The position numbers were made by a program, and so were the translations under genes. Of a DNA stretch of 64,000 bases, positions 27,520-34,649 are shown in pieces. Position 1 is the first letter of the stretch. Each line of letters starts with the position of its first letter. The stretch spans positions 124,001 through 188,000 of the forward strand of contig JBDHWG010000010.1 of the NCBI GenBank assembly GCA_039810085.1, given 5' to 3'. Under the pieces are notes generated by a model that did not search any database, was not told the DNA's origin, and saw only the letters and a program-made list of their open reading frames with translations. Source of the stretch: JBDHWG01 sp039810085 (GTDB lineage Bacteria; Chloroflexota; Anaerolineae; Epilineales; JAHCIE01).

Positions 27520-27546
27520 CCTATGATCATAGTCGTCTTGGGGCGC

Positions 27547-28446
27547 TTAGCCCTTAATGCCGCTGTAGGAGATGCCCTCCACGAAGTAGCGCTGGAAGAA
27601 GAGGAATATGAGCGCCATGGGCAGCGTCGTCAAGACCGAGCCGGCCATGATGAAGTTCCACGGCAGGTTGACGCCCTGCGAGCCGCGCAGCAAGCCGAGG
27701 CCCAGCGGCAGCGTGTACAGGTCCGGGCTATTGACGATGACGAGCACATCCATGAAGTTGTTCCACATGCCCTGGAAGCTGAAGATTGCCAGGGCCGCCA
27801 GCGCCGGGCCAGCCGTTGGCAAGACGACGCGGAAGAACATGTCCAGGCGGTTGGCCCCGTCCACGAAGGCCGCTTCCTCGAGTTCGTACGGCACCGACTC
27901 GAAGAACTGCTTCATCATGAAGATGCCGAAGACATCCACCATGAACGGGAAGGTCAGGCCCCAGTAGCTGTCCAGCATCCCGAACTGCTTGAGGACGATG
28001 AAACGGGGGATGAGCAGAACCACGCCTGGGATCATCATCGTGCCGAGCATCGCCACGAACACAATGTTGCGGCCGGCGAAGTGCATGCGCGCCAGGGCGT
28101 AGCCCGCGATGGAGTCGAACAGAACGCGCGTGATGGTCACAATGAGCGCCACGAGGGCACTGTTAAGTGTCCAGCGCGGCACGTTCGCCAGGCCCGTGTT
28201 GAGCATCTGGTACGCTTCGAGGGTGGGCGCCTGGGGGAGCAAGCTCAAGGGCGACGCGAACGCCTCGGCGTTGCTCTTGAACGAGGTGCCAATGGCATAG
28301 AGGAACGGATAGAGTGTCATGAGCGCCAGGAGCACCAGGATCGCCAGCGAGACATACTTCATGATGCGGCTGCGAGTCTCGGAGCCACGCCCGCCGACGA
28401 CCTCAAGGGAGCGGGCGGGGGCAGCAGCCTTCGTTGCGGTTGCCAT
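27547..28446 (-). CDS. Carbohydrate ABC transporter permease, MalG type
   Basis: The 299-residue inner-membrane permease has six helices and the EAA loop near the C-terminus (EAAFVDGANRLDMFFRVVLPTAGPALAALAIF is its spread, with EEAAFVDGANR at the core) that contacts the ATPase. It is the last gene of the importer operon, 18 bases after the MalF-type gene. The long C-terminal segment GISYSGIKG is typical of MalG/UgpE proteins. No ATPase gene lies here, so a shared MsmK/MalK-like ATPase elsewhere is expected. Confidence 0.92.
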   Translation of the reverse strand: MATATKAAAPARSLEVVGGRGSETRSRIMKYVSLAILVLLALMTLYPFLYAIGTSFKSNAEAFASPLSLLPQAPTLEAYQMLNTGLANVPRWTLNSALVALIVTITRVLFDSIAGYALARMHFAGRNIVFVAMLGTMMIPGVVLLIPRFIVLKQFGMLDSYWGLTFPFMVDVFGIFMMKQFFESVPYELEEAAFVDGANRLDMFFRVVLPTAGPALAALAIFSFQGMWNNFMDVLVIVNSPDLYTLPLGLGLLRGSQGVNLPWNFIMAGSVLTTLPMALIFLFFQRYFVEGISYSGIKG

Positions 28447-28464
28447 AGTGAATCCTTCCTTTCC

Positions 28465-29499
28465 CTAATCCGTCGCTCGGTCGCTGGTCAGCCGGCGCTG
28501 CAGTAGCGTGAACGCGAAGATGATGATAAACAGCAGGAACGCAATGGCCGTCCCTTCGCCCATGCTTGCGTTGCGGAAGGCGGTACGGTAGACCATGTAC
28601 GCGAGGCTCAGGGTCGTGCGCTCGCCAGGGGCCATGACGAAAATCTGGTCGAAGACCTGGAACGTGCCGATGAGGCCGATAGTCACAACAAAGAACGTCG
28701 TCGGGCGTAGCAGCGGAACCGTAATCTTGGTGAACATCTGCCAGGCCGAGGCCCCATCCAGCGCCGCCGCCTCATAGACGAAGGTCGGAATGTCTTGCAG
28801 CGCCGCCAGGAAGATGAGCATCATCGTGCCGATGGTCGTCCAGATGTTGAGCATGATAATCGAGGTCATGGCGACGCTCGGGCCGCTGATCCATTCCCAC
28901 AAGCTCAGTCCCATGAACTGCGCGTCGGCGAGCGCGGGCACGGAGTTGGCGGTGATGCCGAAGATGCCCAGCAAGTTGTGGATCGTGCCGTTCGAGTTCG
29001 TCAGCCAGTCGGGGTTGGACCAGTGACCGAGGGTGATGAGGGTGAGGATGTAATTGATCAGGCCGCCCTTCTGGTAGAGGAACAGAAAGATCAGCGAGAT
29101 GGCAACCGAGGAACTGATGGCCGGGAAGTAGTAGGCGGTGCGGAAGAATGAGCGGCCGGGCAGGCGCGGCTGATTGACGATCACCGCCAGCGAGAGCGCC
29201 AGGATCGTCTGCAGAGGAACGACCGTCAGCACGTAATACAGTGTGTTGCGAATCGCGCGGGCAAAGTCGGTGCGGCGGACGGTATCGTCCAGGAGGATGG
29301 CGCGGTAGTTGGCGAGACCGACGAACGTGGACTCGCCTAGGGGCTGCAAGCCGGTCCACTCGCGGAAACTTACCCACAAGGCCATGACAATGGGCACAAC
29401 CAGGAAAACCGTCAGAATAATCAAGGCTGGCGCCAGGAACGCATATCCCCACGTCAAGTCCTGGCGGCGCAGCCCACGGACCACGGAGCGTGTCGCCAT
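28465..29499 (-). CDS. Carbohydrate ABC transporter permease, MalF type
   Basis: The 344-residue permease (ATG 29499) opens with WGYAFLAPALIILTVFLVVP, typical of MalF/UgpA/LacF subunits, and carries an EAA loop (YEAAALDGASAWQMFTKITV) for ATPase docking. Compared with small members of the family it has an extra extracytoplasmic segment (about 165-200: WSNPDWLTNSNGTIHNLLGI). It lies 85 bases downstream of the binding-protein gene and forms the translocation pore with the MalG-type partner. Confidence 0.92.
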   Translation of the reverse strand: MATRSVVRGLRRQDLTWGYAFLAPALIILTVFLVVPIVMALWVSFREWTGLQPLGESTFVGLANYRAILLDDTVRRTDFARAIRNTLYYVLTVVPLQTILALSLAVIVNQPRLPGRSFFRTAYYFPAISSSVAISLIFLFLYQKGGLINYILTLITLGHWSNPDWLTNSNGTIHNLLGIFGITANSVPALADAQFMGLSLWEWISGPSVAMTSIIMLNIWTTIGTMMLIFLAALQDIPTFVYEAAALDGASAWQMFTKITVPLLRPTTFFVVTIGLIGTFQVFDQIFVMAPGERTTLSLAYMVYRTAFRNASMGEGTAIAFLLFIIIFAFTLLQRRLTSDRATD

Positions 29500-29584
29500 A
29501 AAGCACCCCTTTTTTCAACAAGCCCCCATCCTCTCCGTCTTCCCCCAGTCTGGGAAGGCGGAGAGAATGGGGGCCTAGAATGGC

Positions 29585-30889
29585 TTACTTGTTCTTAGCA
29601 ATCTGGTTGATGACCTGGTCGGCTTCCTTGAGCGCCTGATCTGTGGTCATCTGCCCCTGGAAAGCGGCCTTGAGGTCGTTGTTGATCGTGTCAGTCGCAT
29701 CGCTGAAGCCGGTCACGAACTGCCAGGGCCGGGCGTAGTCAGCGCCGGCGGCGAACGCCTTGTAGTCGGGGAACTTCGCTTGCCAATCCGCCGAGAGCGA
29801 CTTGCGCGTCGGCATGGCTAGACCCAAGTCCGTCCATGCCTTCATGCCCTCTTTGCCCGTCAGGTAGTTGACGAGCTGCCACGAGGCGTCGGCGCTCTTT
29901 GCCTTCGCGGGGACGGCGTAGCACACGGTGAAGGCGAGGGTCGCCTTGCCCTTGGGACCGGCGGGCAACTCGACCGCCTGCCACTTGATGTTGGGGAACT
30001 TGTCCTTGAGGAACGGGGCAATCCAGTTGCCCTCGACGACCATCGCAGCGTTGCCCTTGCCGAACGCCTCACCCGGCCAGCCCGCGTCAACTTCGGAGGG
30101 CATGCGCGCGTAGCCGTCCTTATACAGGCCAACATAGTAGTCCCAGGCTTGCTTGACCTCGGGGCTATTGAACTTCGACTGGGTCCGGTCGTCGCTCATG
30201 ATCTGGCCGCCTGCCTGATAGACGAAGGCGGCGAAACGCGCCAGGTCATTGGGGATGACGAGGCCGTACTGCTTCTTGCTCGGGTCGGTCAGCTTCTGCG
30301 CGGCGGCGCGCAGCTCGTCCCAGTTGGTGGGCGGCTTGACACCGGCCGCGTTGAGCATGTCGGTGTTGACGATCAGGGCCAGGGTCGAGAAGTCCTTCGC
30401 TGGGCAGTAATACGTGCCGTTATAGGTAAAGGCCTGGGTAGCGAAGGGGTAGAAATCCTCCTGGTCCTGGACCTTGCCCGTCCCCGGCGCGAGCGCGCCC
30501 GCTTTCACCAGATCGGGCAGCTTCAAGCTGTCAACGTAGAACGCGTCCGGCGGCGTGCCGCCGGCGAGGGCCGTCTGGAGCTTGGTATCGTACTCCGGCA
30601 CCAGGTTCAGGCTGGCCTGGGCGTTGGGGTACTTGCCGTTGTAATTCTTGACGAGGTCCTGCAAGCGCGTGTTCTCGGCGTCGGACGAGGACCACCCCAT
30701 GAGCTGGAGCTGGCCGGTCGCCTTGGCCGCGCCACCACCCGCCTGGGCGGCGCCAGTCGGCGCCGCTGCATTCGAAGCGCCACCTTGACTAGCCGCCGGG
30801 GCCTGCTGCTGCGCGGTGTTGCCCCCACCGCCACACGCCACGGCCACCAGGGCCAACACCACCAATAGAGCAAAGACGGTCTTCTTCAT
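29585..30889 (-). CDS. Sugar ABC transporter substrate-binding lipoprotein
   Basis: Start ATG 30889 follows GAGGAG at 7 bases; a TTG at 30904 in frame is rejected. The 434-residue protein has a lipoprotein signal with lipobox VAVAC, a Gln/Ala/Gly-rich tether, then a family 1 extracellular binding protein fold (LQLMGWSSSDAENTRLQDLVKNY, ALAGGTPPDAFYVDS, GKGNAAMVVEGNW, WQLVNYLTGKEG). It would capture a sugar, most likely a disaccharide given the adjacent GH65 phosphorylase and beta-phosphoglucomutase, and deliver it to the two permeases. Confidence 0.93.
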   Translation of the reverse strand: MKKTVFALLVVLALVAVACGGGGNTAQQQAPAASQGGASNAAAPTGAAQAGGGAAKATGQLQLMGWSSSDAENTRLQDLVKNYNGKYPNAQASLNLVPEYDTKLQTALAGGTPPDAFYVDSLKLPDLVKAGALAPGTGKVQDQEDFYPFATQAFTYNGTYYCPAKDFSTLALIVNTDMLNAAGVKPPTNWDELRAAAQKLTDPSKKQYGLVIPNDLARFAAFVYQAGGQIMSDDRTQSKFNSPEVKQAWDYYVGLYKDGYARMPSEVDAGWPGEAFGKGNAAMVVEGNWIAPFLKDKFPNIKWQAVELPAGPKGKATLAFTVCYAVPAKAKSADASWQLVNYLTGKEGMKAWTDLGLAMPTRKSLSADWQAKFPDYKAFAAGADYARPWQFVTGFSDATDTINNDLKAAFQGQMTTDQALKEADQVINQIAKNK

Positions 30890-30924
30890 CGAATTTCTCC
30901 TCAAGTAAAAATCTCACCCTATTC

Positions 30925-30945
30925 GGTTTACACGCGTGTCAAACC
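30925..30945 (-). promoter_or_regulatory. Operator-like palindrome overlapping a -35 box upstream of the binding-protein gene
   Basis: The palindromic core ACACGCGTGT is flanked by GGTTT on the left and CAAACC on the right (dyad with a one-base offset). On the minus strand it contains TTGACA (30942-30937), a consensus -35, with a weak TAGGGT about 15 bases downstream. The position fits repression by a LacI-family type regulator; no such gene lies in the window. Confidence 0.5.
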
Positions 30946-31054
30946 CCCTAGGGCAACAAGGACGCCGTGATGAGGGGCAGGCCACAAACATCTCAGTTGG
31001 GGCGAAAGTGAAGAGCAGTTAATCCAAGGACAGCAAGTTATGTGCCTCTATTAC

Positions 31055-33250
31055 CTATATGTTGCCTATTCCTTCGAAACTGAAAGACTTCAACTCGCCT
31101 TTGTGCCAGACCTTGAAGGCGAGGCGCTTCCAGTGCTTGGGCAGACGCGCCTGGGTCGTCAGACTGTTCTCGGTGACGCGCAGCCCGCCAAAGCCCAGCA
31201 CAACCGCCTGCCACGCGGCCCCGGCAGCCGCTCCGTGGATGCCATCCCGCGTGTTGAGACGCAGGTCATGCAGGTCAATCAGGGCCGCCTGCATGAAGAA
31301 GGGATACGCCATGTCCGCGTCGCCCATGCGACACGCCAGGATGGCCTGGATGCCGGGCGCCAGGGACGAGCCGTGGGTCAGGTCGGTACGTGGGGTGTAG
31401 TAGTCCCAGTTCACGCGCATCGTCTGGGCGTCGAACTCGTCGGGAAGGAGATAGAACAGCATTAGCACGTCAGGCTGCTTGAGGACTTGCGTCTCGTTCG
31501 TCTCCTCGATGCCGAGCAGCGCCTGCACCGAGCGGCTGCGCGGCTCCATCGCGGCCAGGTCCACGTCGCGACGCTGGAAGTAACCTTCGAATTGCTCAAA
31601 CAGCCGGGTCGTTGGGTCCTGGAGGATGTAGATTTTGGCGATGATGTCGCGCCATTTCTCCAGCCGCGCGCCGGTTAGCGCCAGGCGCTCGACCAGCTCG
31701 GCAGCTTTGGCCGGCGCGGAATGCCGCAGCCAGTTCAGGACCGCCTGGGCAAGACCCAGGTGCCAGCGGGCCAGGTAGTTGGTGTAGACATTATTGTCGA
31801 CGTGCTCGTGATACTCGTCCGGGCCGATCACATCGCTTATCTCGTAACGGTTTTTCTCAGGCTCCCATTCGACGCGGCTGGCCCAGAAGACGGCGGTATC
31901 CAGGATCATCTCTGCGCCGTACTGGAGCATGAAATCGTCGTCGCCGGTCGCCTGCCAGTACTGCCAAACGGCGTAGGCAATATCAGACGAAATGTGAAGC
32001 TCAATGTCGCCGGTCCAGATGCGCACGTCTTTGCCCGCCGGGCCAGGGACGAAACGTGGCGTCACCTCTTCGCCCGTCAGCGCCGCCTCCCACGGGTACT
32101 GCGCGCCGTCGAGGCCAGCTTCCCGCGCTTTGGCCCGCGCGCCGCCGAGCGTGTGGTAGCGGTACAGCAGCAGGTTGCGAGCGATGGCCGGGTGGGTGTA
32201 AGTGAAGACCGGCAGGATGAAAATCTCAGTGTCCCAGAAGACGTGGCCCCGATAGCCAAAGCCGCTCATCGTCTTGGCGGCGATGCTCACAAAGGGGTCC
32301 GCCTGGGGCGCGGCGATGAACAGTTGGAACAGGCTATAGCGGATCGCCCGCTGCGCCTCGTCGTCGCCCTCGATGATAACATCCGCCGCGTCCCAGACCT
32401 CCGCCCAGGCGTGGCTGCTCGCTGCCAGAAGGCGGTCGTAAGCGTCCGGTGTCGCCTGAACCTCGGCCAGCTTCGCCAACGCTGCCTCGCACGTCTTGCG
32501 CCCGGCATCGTGCGCGGTATAGAGGCTGACGACCTTATCGACAGTCACCGTTTGGCCCGTCTGAGCTGTCCAACGGGCGACAATGGTAGGGCAATTCTCT
32601 ATAGGGTGAAGCGTGTACTTGGCGCTCGCGCCTCGCACGTCCAGCCACGCCGCTTCAGCTAGCAGGAGGCCCGTGCCGCGCGTGCGGCTCTCCAGAAAGA
32701 CGGTTCGCTCCCCCTGCTCCCCCTGCTTGACCTTCAGCCAGTGGCGCACACCGGCGTTGTCCACATGGCCGTCCAGGGCCGCGCGGACCTCGACCGTTCC
32801 GCTGAAATCCACGGGCGTAACCTGGCAGCGCAGAGCGAGAACATGCGGGTCCGCCAGGCTGGTGAAGCGCTCGTAGCGCACATCCACGGTCCGATTGCCC
32901 GGACTGCGCCAGCGAAAGCTACGCGTTAGGACGCCTGTGCGCATGTCCAGCGTCCGCTCGTAGCTCAGAATCTCGCCCGCGTCTAGGCTGACTTTCTCGC
33001 CCTCGATATAGACGGCCAGGGGCAGCCAGGAGGGGACGTTCGCCAGTTCGGTCATCACCGTCGGCACGTCGTCGAAGACGCCATGCACCAGCGTGACATC
33101 GTCGCAGCCCGAAAAGCCCTCCTCGAACGTGCCACGCGTGGAGAGATTGCCGTTGCCAATTGTAAAGACCGCTTCCTGGGGGCCAATCGCAGACGGCGTG
33201 AATTCCGGTTCTTGAATAAGCCAGGTATTGTCCATGCTCGCTTTATCCAC
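31055..33250 (-). CDS. GH65 disaccharide phosphorylase (maltose/trehalose/kojibiose phosphorylase family)
   Basis: The 731-residue protein fits family GH65, which phosphorolyses alpha-glucosyl disaccharides with inversion to beta-glucose-1-phosphate and glucose. The (alpha/alpha)6 domain contains FWDTEIFILPVFTYTHPAIA, AKAREAGLDGAQYPWEAA and the catalytic acid Glu479 in IGPDEYHEHVDNNVYTN. GTG 33250 is 3 bases after the stop of the beta-phosphoglucomutase gene; ATG 33235 is an alternative start. The pairing with beta-phosphoglucomutase confirms a beta-glucose-1-P product. Which disaccharide is used cannot be read from the motifs. Confidence 0.92.
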   Translation of the reverse strand: MDKASMDNTWLIQEPEFTPSAIGPQEAVFTIGNGNLSTRGTFEEGFSGCDDVTLVHGVFDDVPTVMTELANVPSWLPLAVYIEGEKVSLDAGEILSYERTLDMRTGVLTRSFRWRSPGNRTVDVRYERFTSLADPHVLALRCQVTPVDFSGTVEVRAALDGHVDNAGVRHWLKVKQGEQGERTVFLESRTRGTGLLLAEAAWLDVRGASAKYTLHPIENCPTIVARWTAQTGQTVTVDKVVSLYTAHDAGRKTCEAALAKLAEVQATPDAYDRLLAASSHAWAEVWDAADVIIEGDDEAQRAIRYSLFQLFIAAPQADPFVSIAAKTMSGFGYRGHVFWDTEIFILPVFTYTHPAIARNLLLYRYHTLGGARAKAREAGLDGAQYPWEAALTGEEVTPRFVPGPAGKDVRIWTGDIELHISSDIAYAVWQYWQATGDDDFMLQYGAEMILDTAVFWASRVEWEPEKNRYEISDVIGPDEYHEHVDNNVYTNYLARWHLGLAQAVLNWLRHSAPAKAAELVERLALTGARLEKWRDIIAKIYILQDPTTRLFEQFEGYFQRRDVDLAAMEPRSRSVQALLGIEETNETQVLKQPDVLMLFYLLPDEFDAQTMRVNWDYYTPRTDLTHGSSLAPGIQAILACRMGDADMAYPFFMQAALIDLHDLRLNTRDGIHGAAAGAAWQAVVLGFGGLRVTENSLTTQARLPKHWKRLAFKVWHKGELKSFSFEGIGNI

Positions 33251-33253
33251 AGA

Positions 33254-33901
33254 TTAAGCCAGGGCCGTGAGAATATCTGTCAAATGCACGTGGGATAAAT
33301 CGGGGAACACCGCGTCCGCCCCGCCAACCCGCTCCGCCGGGCCGAGGCCCACGGCGCACAGGCCGCCCGCTTTGGCCGCCTGGACACCGGCTTCGGCGTC
33401 TTCCACCACGACGCATTGCTCGACCGGCAGGCGCAGCAAGCCCGCCGCGTAGACAAACAGGTCAGGGGCCGGCTTCGGGCGTACGACGGAGTAGCCGTCG
33501 GCAATGCCGTCCAGGTCAGCGGCGATGCCGAGGCGGCGCACGACCTCCTGGGCATTCTTGCTGGCCGAGCCAAGCGCAATCTTCATTCCCGCCCCGCGCA
33601 GCTCATCGAGCAGGCCGCGCACGCCCGGCAGCAGATCGTTGGGTGTAATCTGGTCGAGCATCGCCACGTAATAGCGATTCTTGCGGTGCATCATTTCGAG
33701 CATCTGCTCTTCGGGAAAGGTGCGGCCGTTCAGGAGGAGCTCGAGCGATTGTCGGCGCGACACGCCGCGCAGCGCCTCATTCTGCTCGCGGCTAAACGGG
33801 ACGCCGATCTCGTCGGCCAGGCGTTGCCAGGCGCGATAGTGATACTCGGCGGTGTCGGTGAGGACGCCGTCGAGGTCGAAGATAAAGCCACAAATCTTCA
33901 T
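33254..33901 (-). CDS. pgmB: Beta-phosphoglucomutase
   Basis: The 215-residue HAD-superfamily enzyme interconverts beta-glucose-1-P and glucose-6-P. Motif I is FDLDGVLTDTA (nucleophile Asp9, acid/base Asp11), with the cap-domain segment LRGVSRRQSLELLL, motif II ALGSASKNA, the lysine in VVRPKPAPDLF and motif IV VVEDAEAGVQAA. RGVSR and GSASKNA are typical for beta-PGM within the family. ATG 33901 gives the family length; longer readings to 34027 would add an unrelated tail. First gene of the phosphorylase locus. Confidence 0.94.
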   Translation of the reverse strand: MKICGFIFDLDGVLTDTAEYHYRAWQRLADEIGVPFSREQNEALRGVSRRQSLELLLNGRTFPEEQMLEMMHRKNRYYVAMLDQITPNDLLPGVRGLLDELRGAGMKIALGSASKNAQEVVRRLGIAADLDGIADGYSVVRPKPAPDLFVYAAGLLRLPVEQCVVVEDAEAGVQAAKAGGLCAVGLGPAERVGGADAVFPDLSHVHLTDILTALA

Positions 33902-33971
33902 ATGGGTACACTTTCGAAGAGGAGGATATGCGCAATAGCGTAGCAAGTTGCATACCAGATGGGGAAACACT

Positions 33972-34069
33972 GGACCACGAACGACGTGAAAGAGGCGCGA
34001 AAGGCGCGAAAAGAGCCTGAGCGGCAACTACTTTCGCGTCTTTCGCGCTTTTCGTGACCTTTGCGGTCC
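33972..34069. repeat. 98-nt long inverted repeat, copy 1
   Basis: The element starts GGACCACGAACGACGTGAAA and ends TTTTCGTGACCTTTGCGGTCC-like (terminal GGACC/GGTCC). Inner parts GCGCGAAAGGCGCGAAAAG and CTTTCGCGTCTTTCGCGCTT are complementary, giving a roughly 40-bp imperfect stem. It has the same length and design as the element at 57411. It lies between pgmB and the tRNA-Ala promoter. Confidence 0.85.
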
Positions 34070-34137
34070 AGAAGCCCCGCAACTACGTAAGACACGCTAT
34101 ACTGGCGCGTCTCAGTTACACGAGAGCAAGCGGAAAG

Positions 34138-34166
34138 TTGCTTTCCGCGATCGTTCACGGTATACT
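34138..34166 (+). promoter_or_regulatory. Sigma70-type promoter of tRNA-Ala(CGC)
   Basis: TTGCTT (34138-34143), a 17-base spacer and TATACT (34161-34166) lie 12 bases before the tRNA. A dyad GCGGAAAG-TTG-CTTTCCGC (34130-34148) overlaps the -35 box. Confidence 0.7.
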
Positions 34167-34178
34167 TGTTCCCTGTTC

Positions 34179-34251
34179 GGGGCTGTAGCTCAGCTGGGAG
34201 AGCGCTTCAATCGCACTGAAGAGGCCAGGGGTTCGAATCCCCTCAGCTCCA
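34179..34251 (+). tRNA. tRNA-Ala (anticodon CGC)
   Basis: The 73-nt cloverleaf has acceptor GGGGCTG/CAGCTCC with the alanine identity pair G3-U70, D stem GCTC/GAGC, anticodon stem CTTCA/TGAAG with loop ATCGCAC (anticodon CGC), and T stem AGGGG/CCCCT. The discriminator is A. CCA is not encoded (ACCT follows). Confidence 0.97.
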
Positions 34252-34256
34252 CCTAC

Positions 34257-34289
34257 CAGGACAGGCCGACGGCTTGTCCTGATTTGTTC
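34257..34289 (+). terminator. Hairpin after tRNA-Ala(CGC)
   Basis: CAGGACAGGCC and GGCTTGTCCTG form an 11-bp stem (one G-T pair) with loop GAC, followed by ATTTGTTC. The T tract is weak, so some read-through into the leuS leader is possible. Confidence 0.55.
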
Positions 34290-34302
34290 ACAATATGATA
34301 AC

Positions 34303-34624
34303 GCATCGGCGGTGAACAGGAGTAGTAGGCCATCCCACCAGCGAGCCGGGGAGAGTGCAAGCCCGGCGATTGCGCCCCGTGGGAGCGCGGCGGCCGAACT
34401 CGCCTGGAAGCCGCGCCGCTGACCCGAGACCACCTCCTCGCTCAGGCGGCGCCGTTCCCTCCACGTTACGGAGACGAGTGGTTGGCATGGGGCTGTAGCT
34501 CAGCTGGGAGAGCGCTTCAATGGCATTGAAGAGGTCAGGGGTTCGATTCCCCTCAGCTCCACCTTCAACCAGGGTGGTACCACGGAGAAACCCTTCGTCC
34601 CTGTATGGACGAGGGGCTTTTTTT
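34303..34624 (+). ncRNA. T-box leader of leuS, Leu (CTC) specifier, containing a tRNA-Ala gene
   Basis: Stem I is seen at about 34303-34420: AGTAGTA (34321) with GGCC (34328-34331) pairing to GGCC (34392-34395), then GAA and specifier CTC (34399-34401), giving the AGTA/GAA loop-E arrangement. The distal part AGCGAG-CCGGG-GAGAGTGCAAG-CCCGG matches the T-box AG-bulge and terminal loop. The T-box AGGGTGGTACCACGG is at 34571-34585; its TGGT can pair with the ACCA end of uncharged tRNA-Leu. The competing terminator CCCTTCGTCC/GGACGAGGGG (34591-34616) is followed by seven T. A likely -10 is TATGAT (34294-34299). CTC codes Leu, matching leuS. The tRNA-Ala gene at 34489-34561 lies between the specifier stem and the antiterminator. 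Confidence 0.88.
34489..34561 (+). tRNA. tRNA-Ala (anticodon GGC), nested in the leuS T-box leader
   Basis: Complete 73-nt cloverleaf with the same acceptor, D and T stems as the tRNA at 34179, including G3-U70. The anticodon loop is ATGGCAT (anticodon GGC, reading GCC/GCT). Only a handful of bases differ from the CGC copy. CCA is not encoded (ACCTT follows). It lies 9 bases before the T-box sequence, so it must be co-transcribed with, and processed out of, the leuS leader. Confidence 0.95.
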
Positions 34625-34649
34625 ATTTCCGGGGAGAAGGAGTTTTCTT

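Noticed and set aside
31721..32662. 313-codon plus-strand frame inside the GH65 region
   Set aside because: Shadow of the phosphorylase, which has a verified catalytic motif on the opposite strand.
34489..34561. tRNA-like decoy or T-box stem III imitating a tRNA
   Set aside because: All stems are perfect, the anticodon is canonical and the G3-U70 identity pair is present, so a functional tRNA-Ala is more likely.
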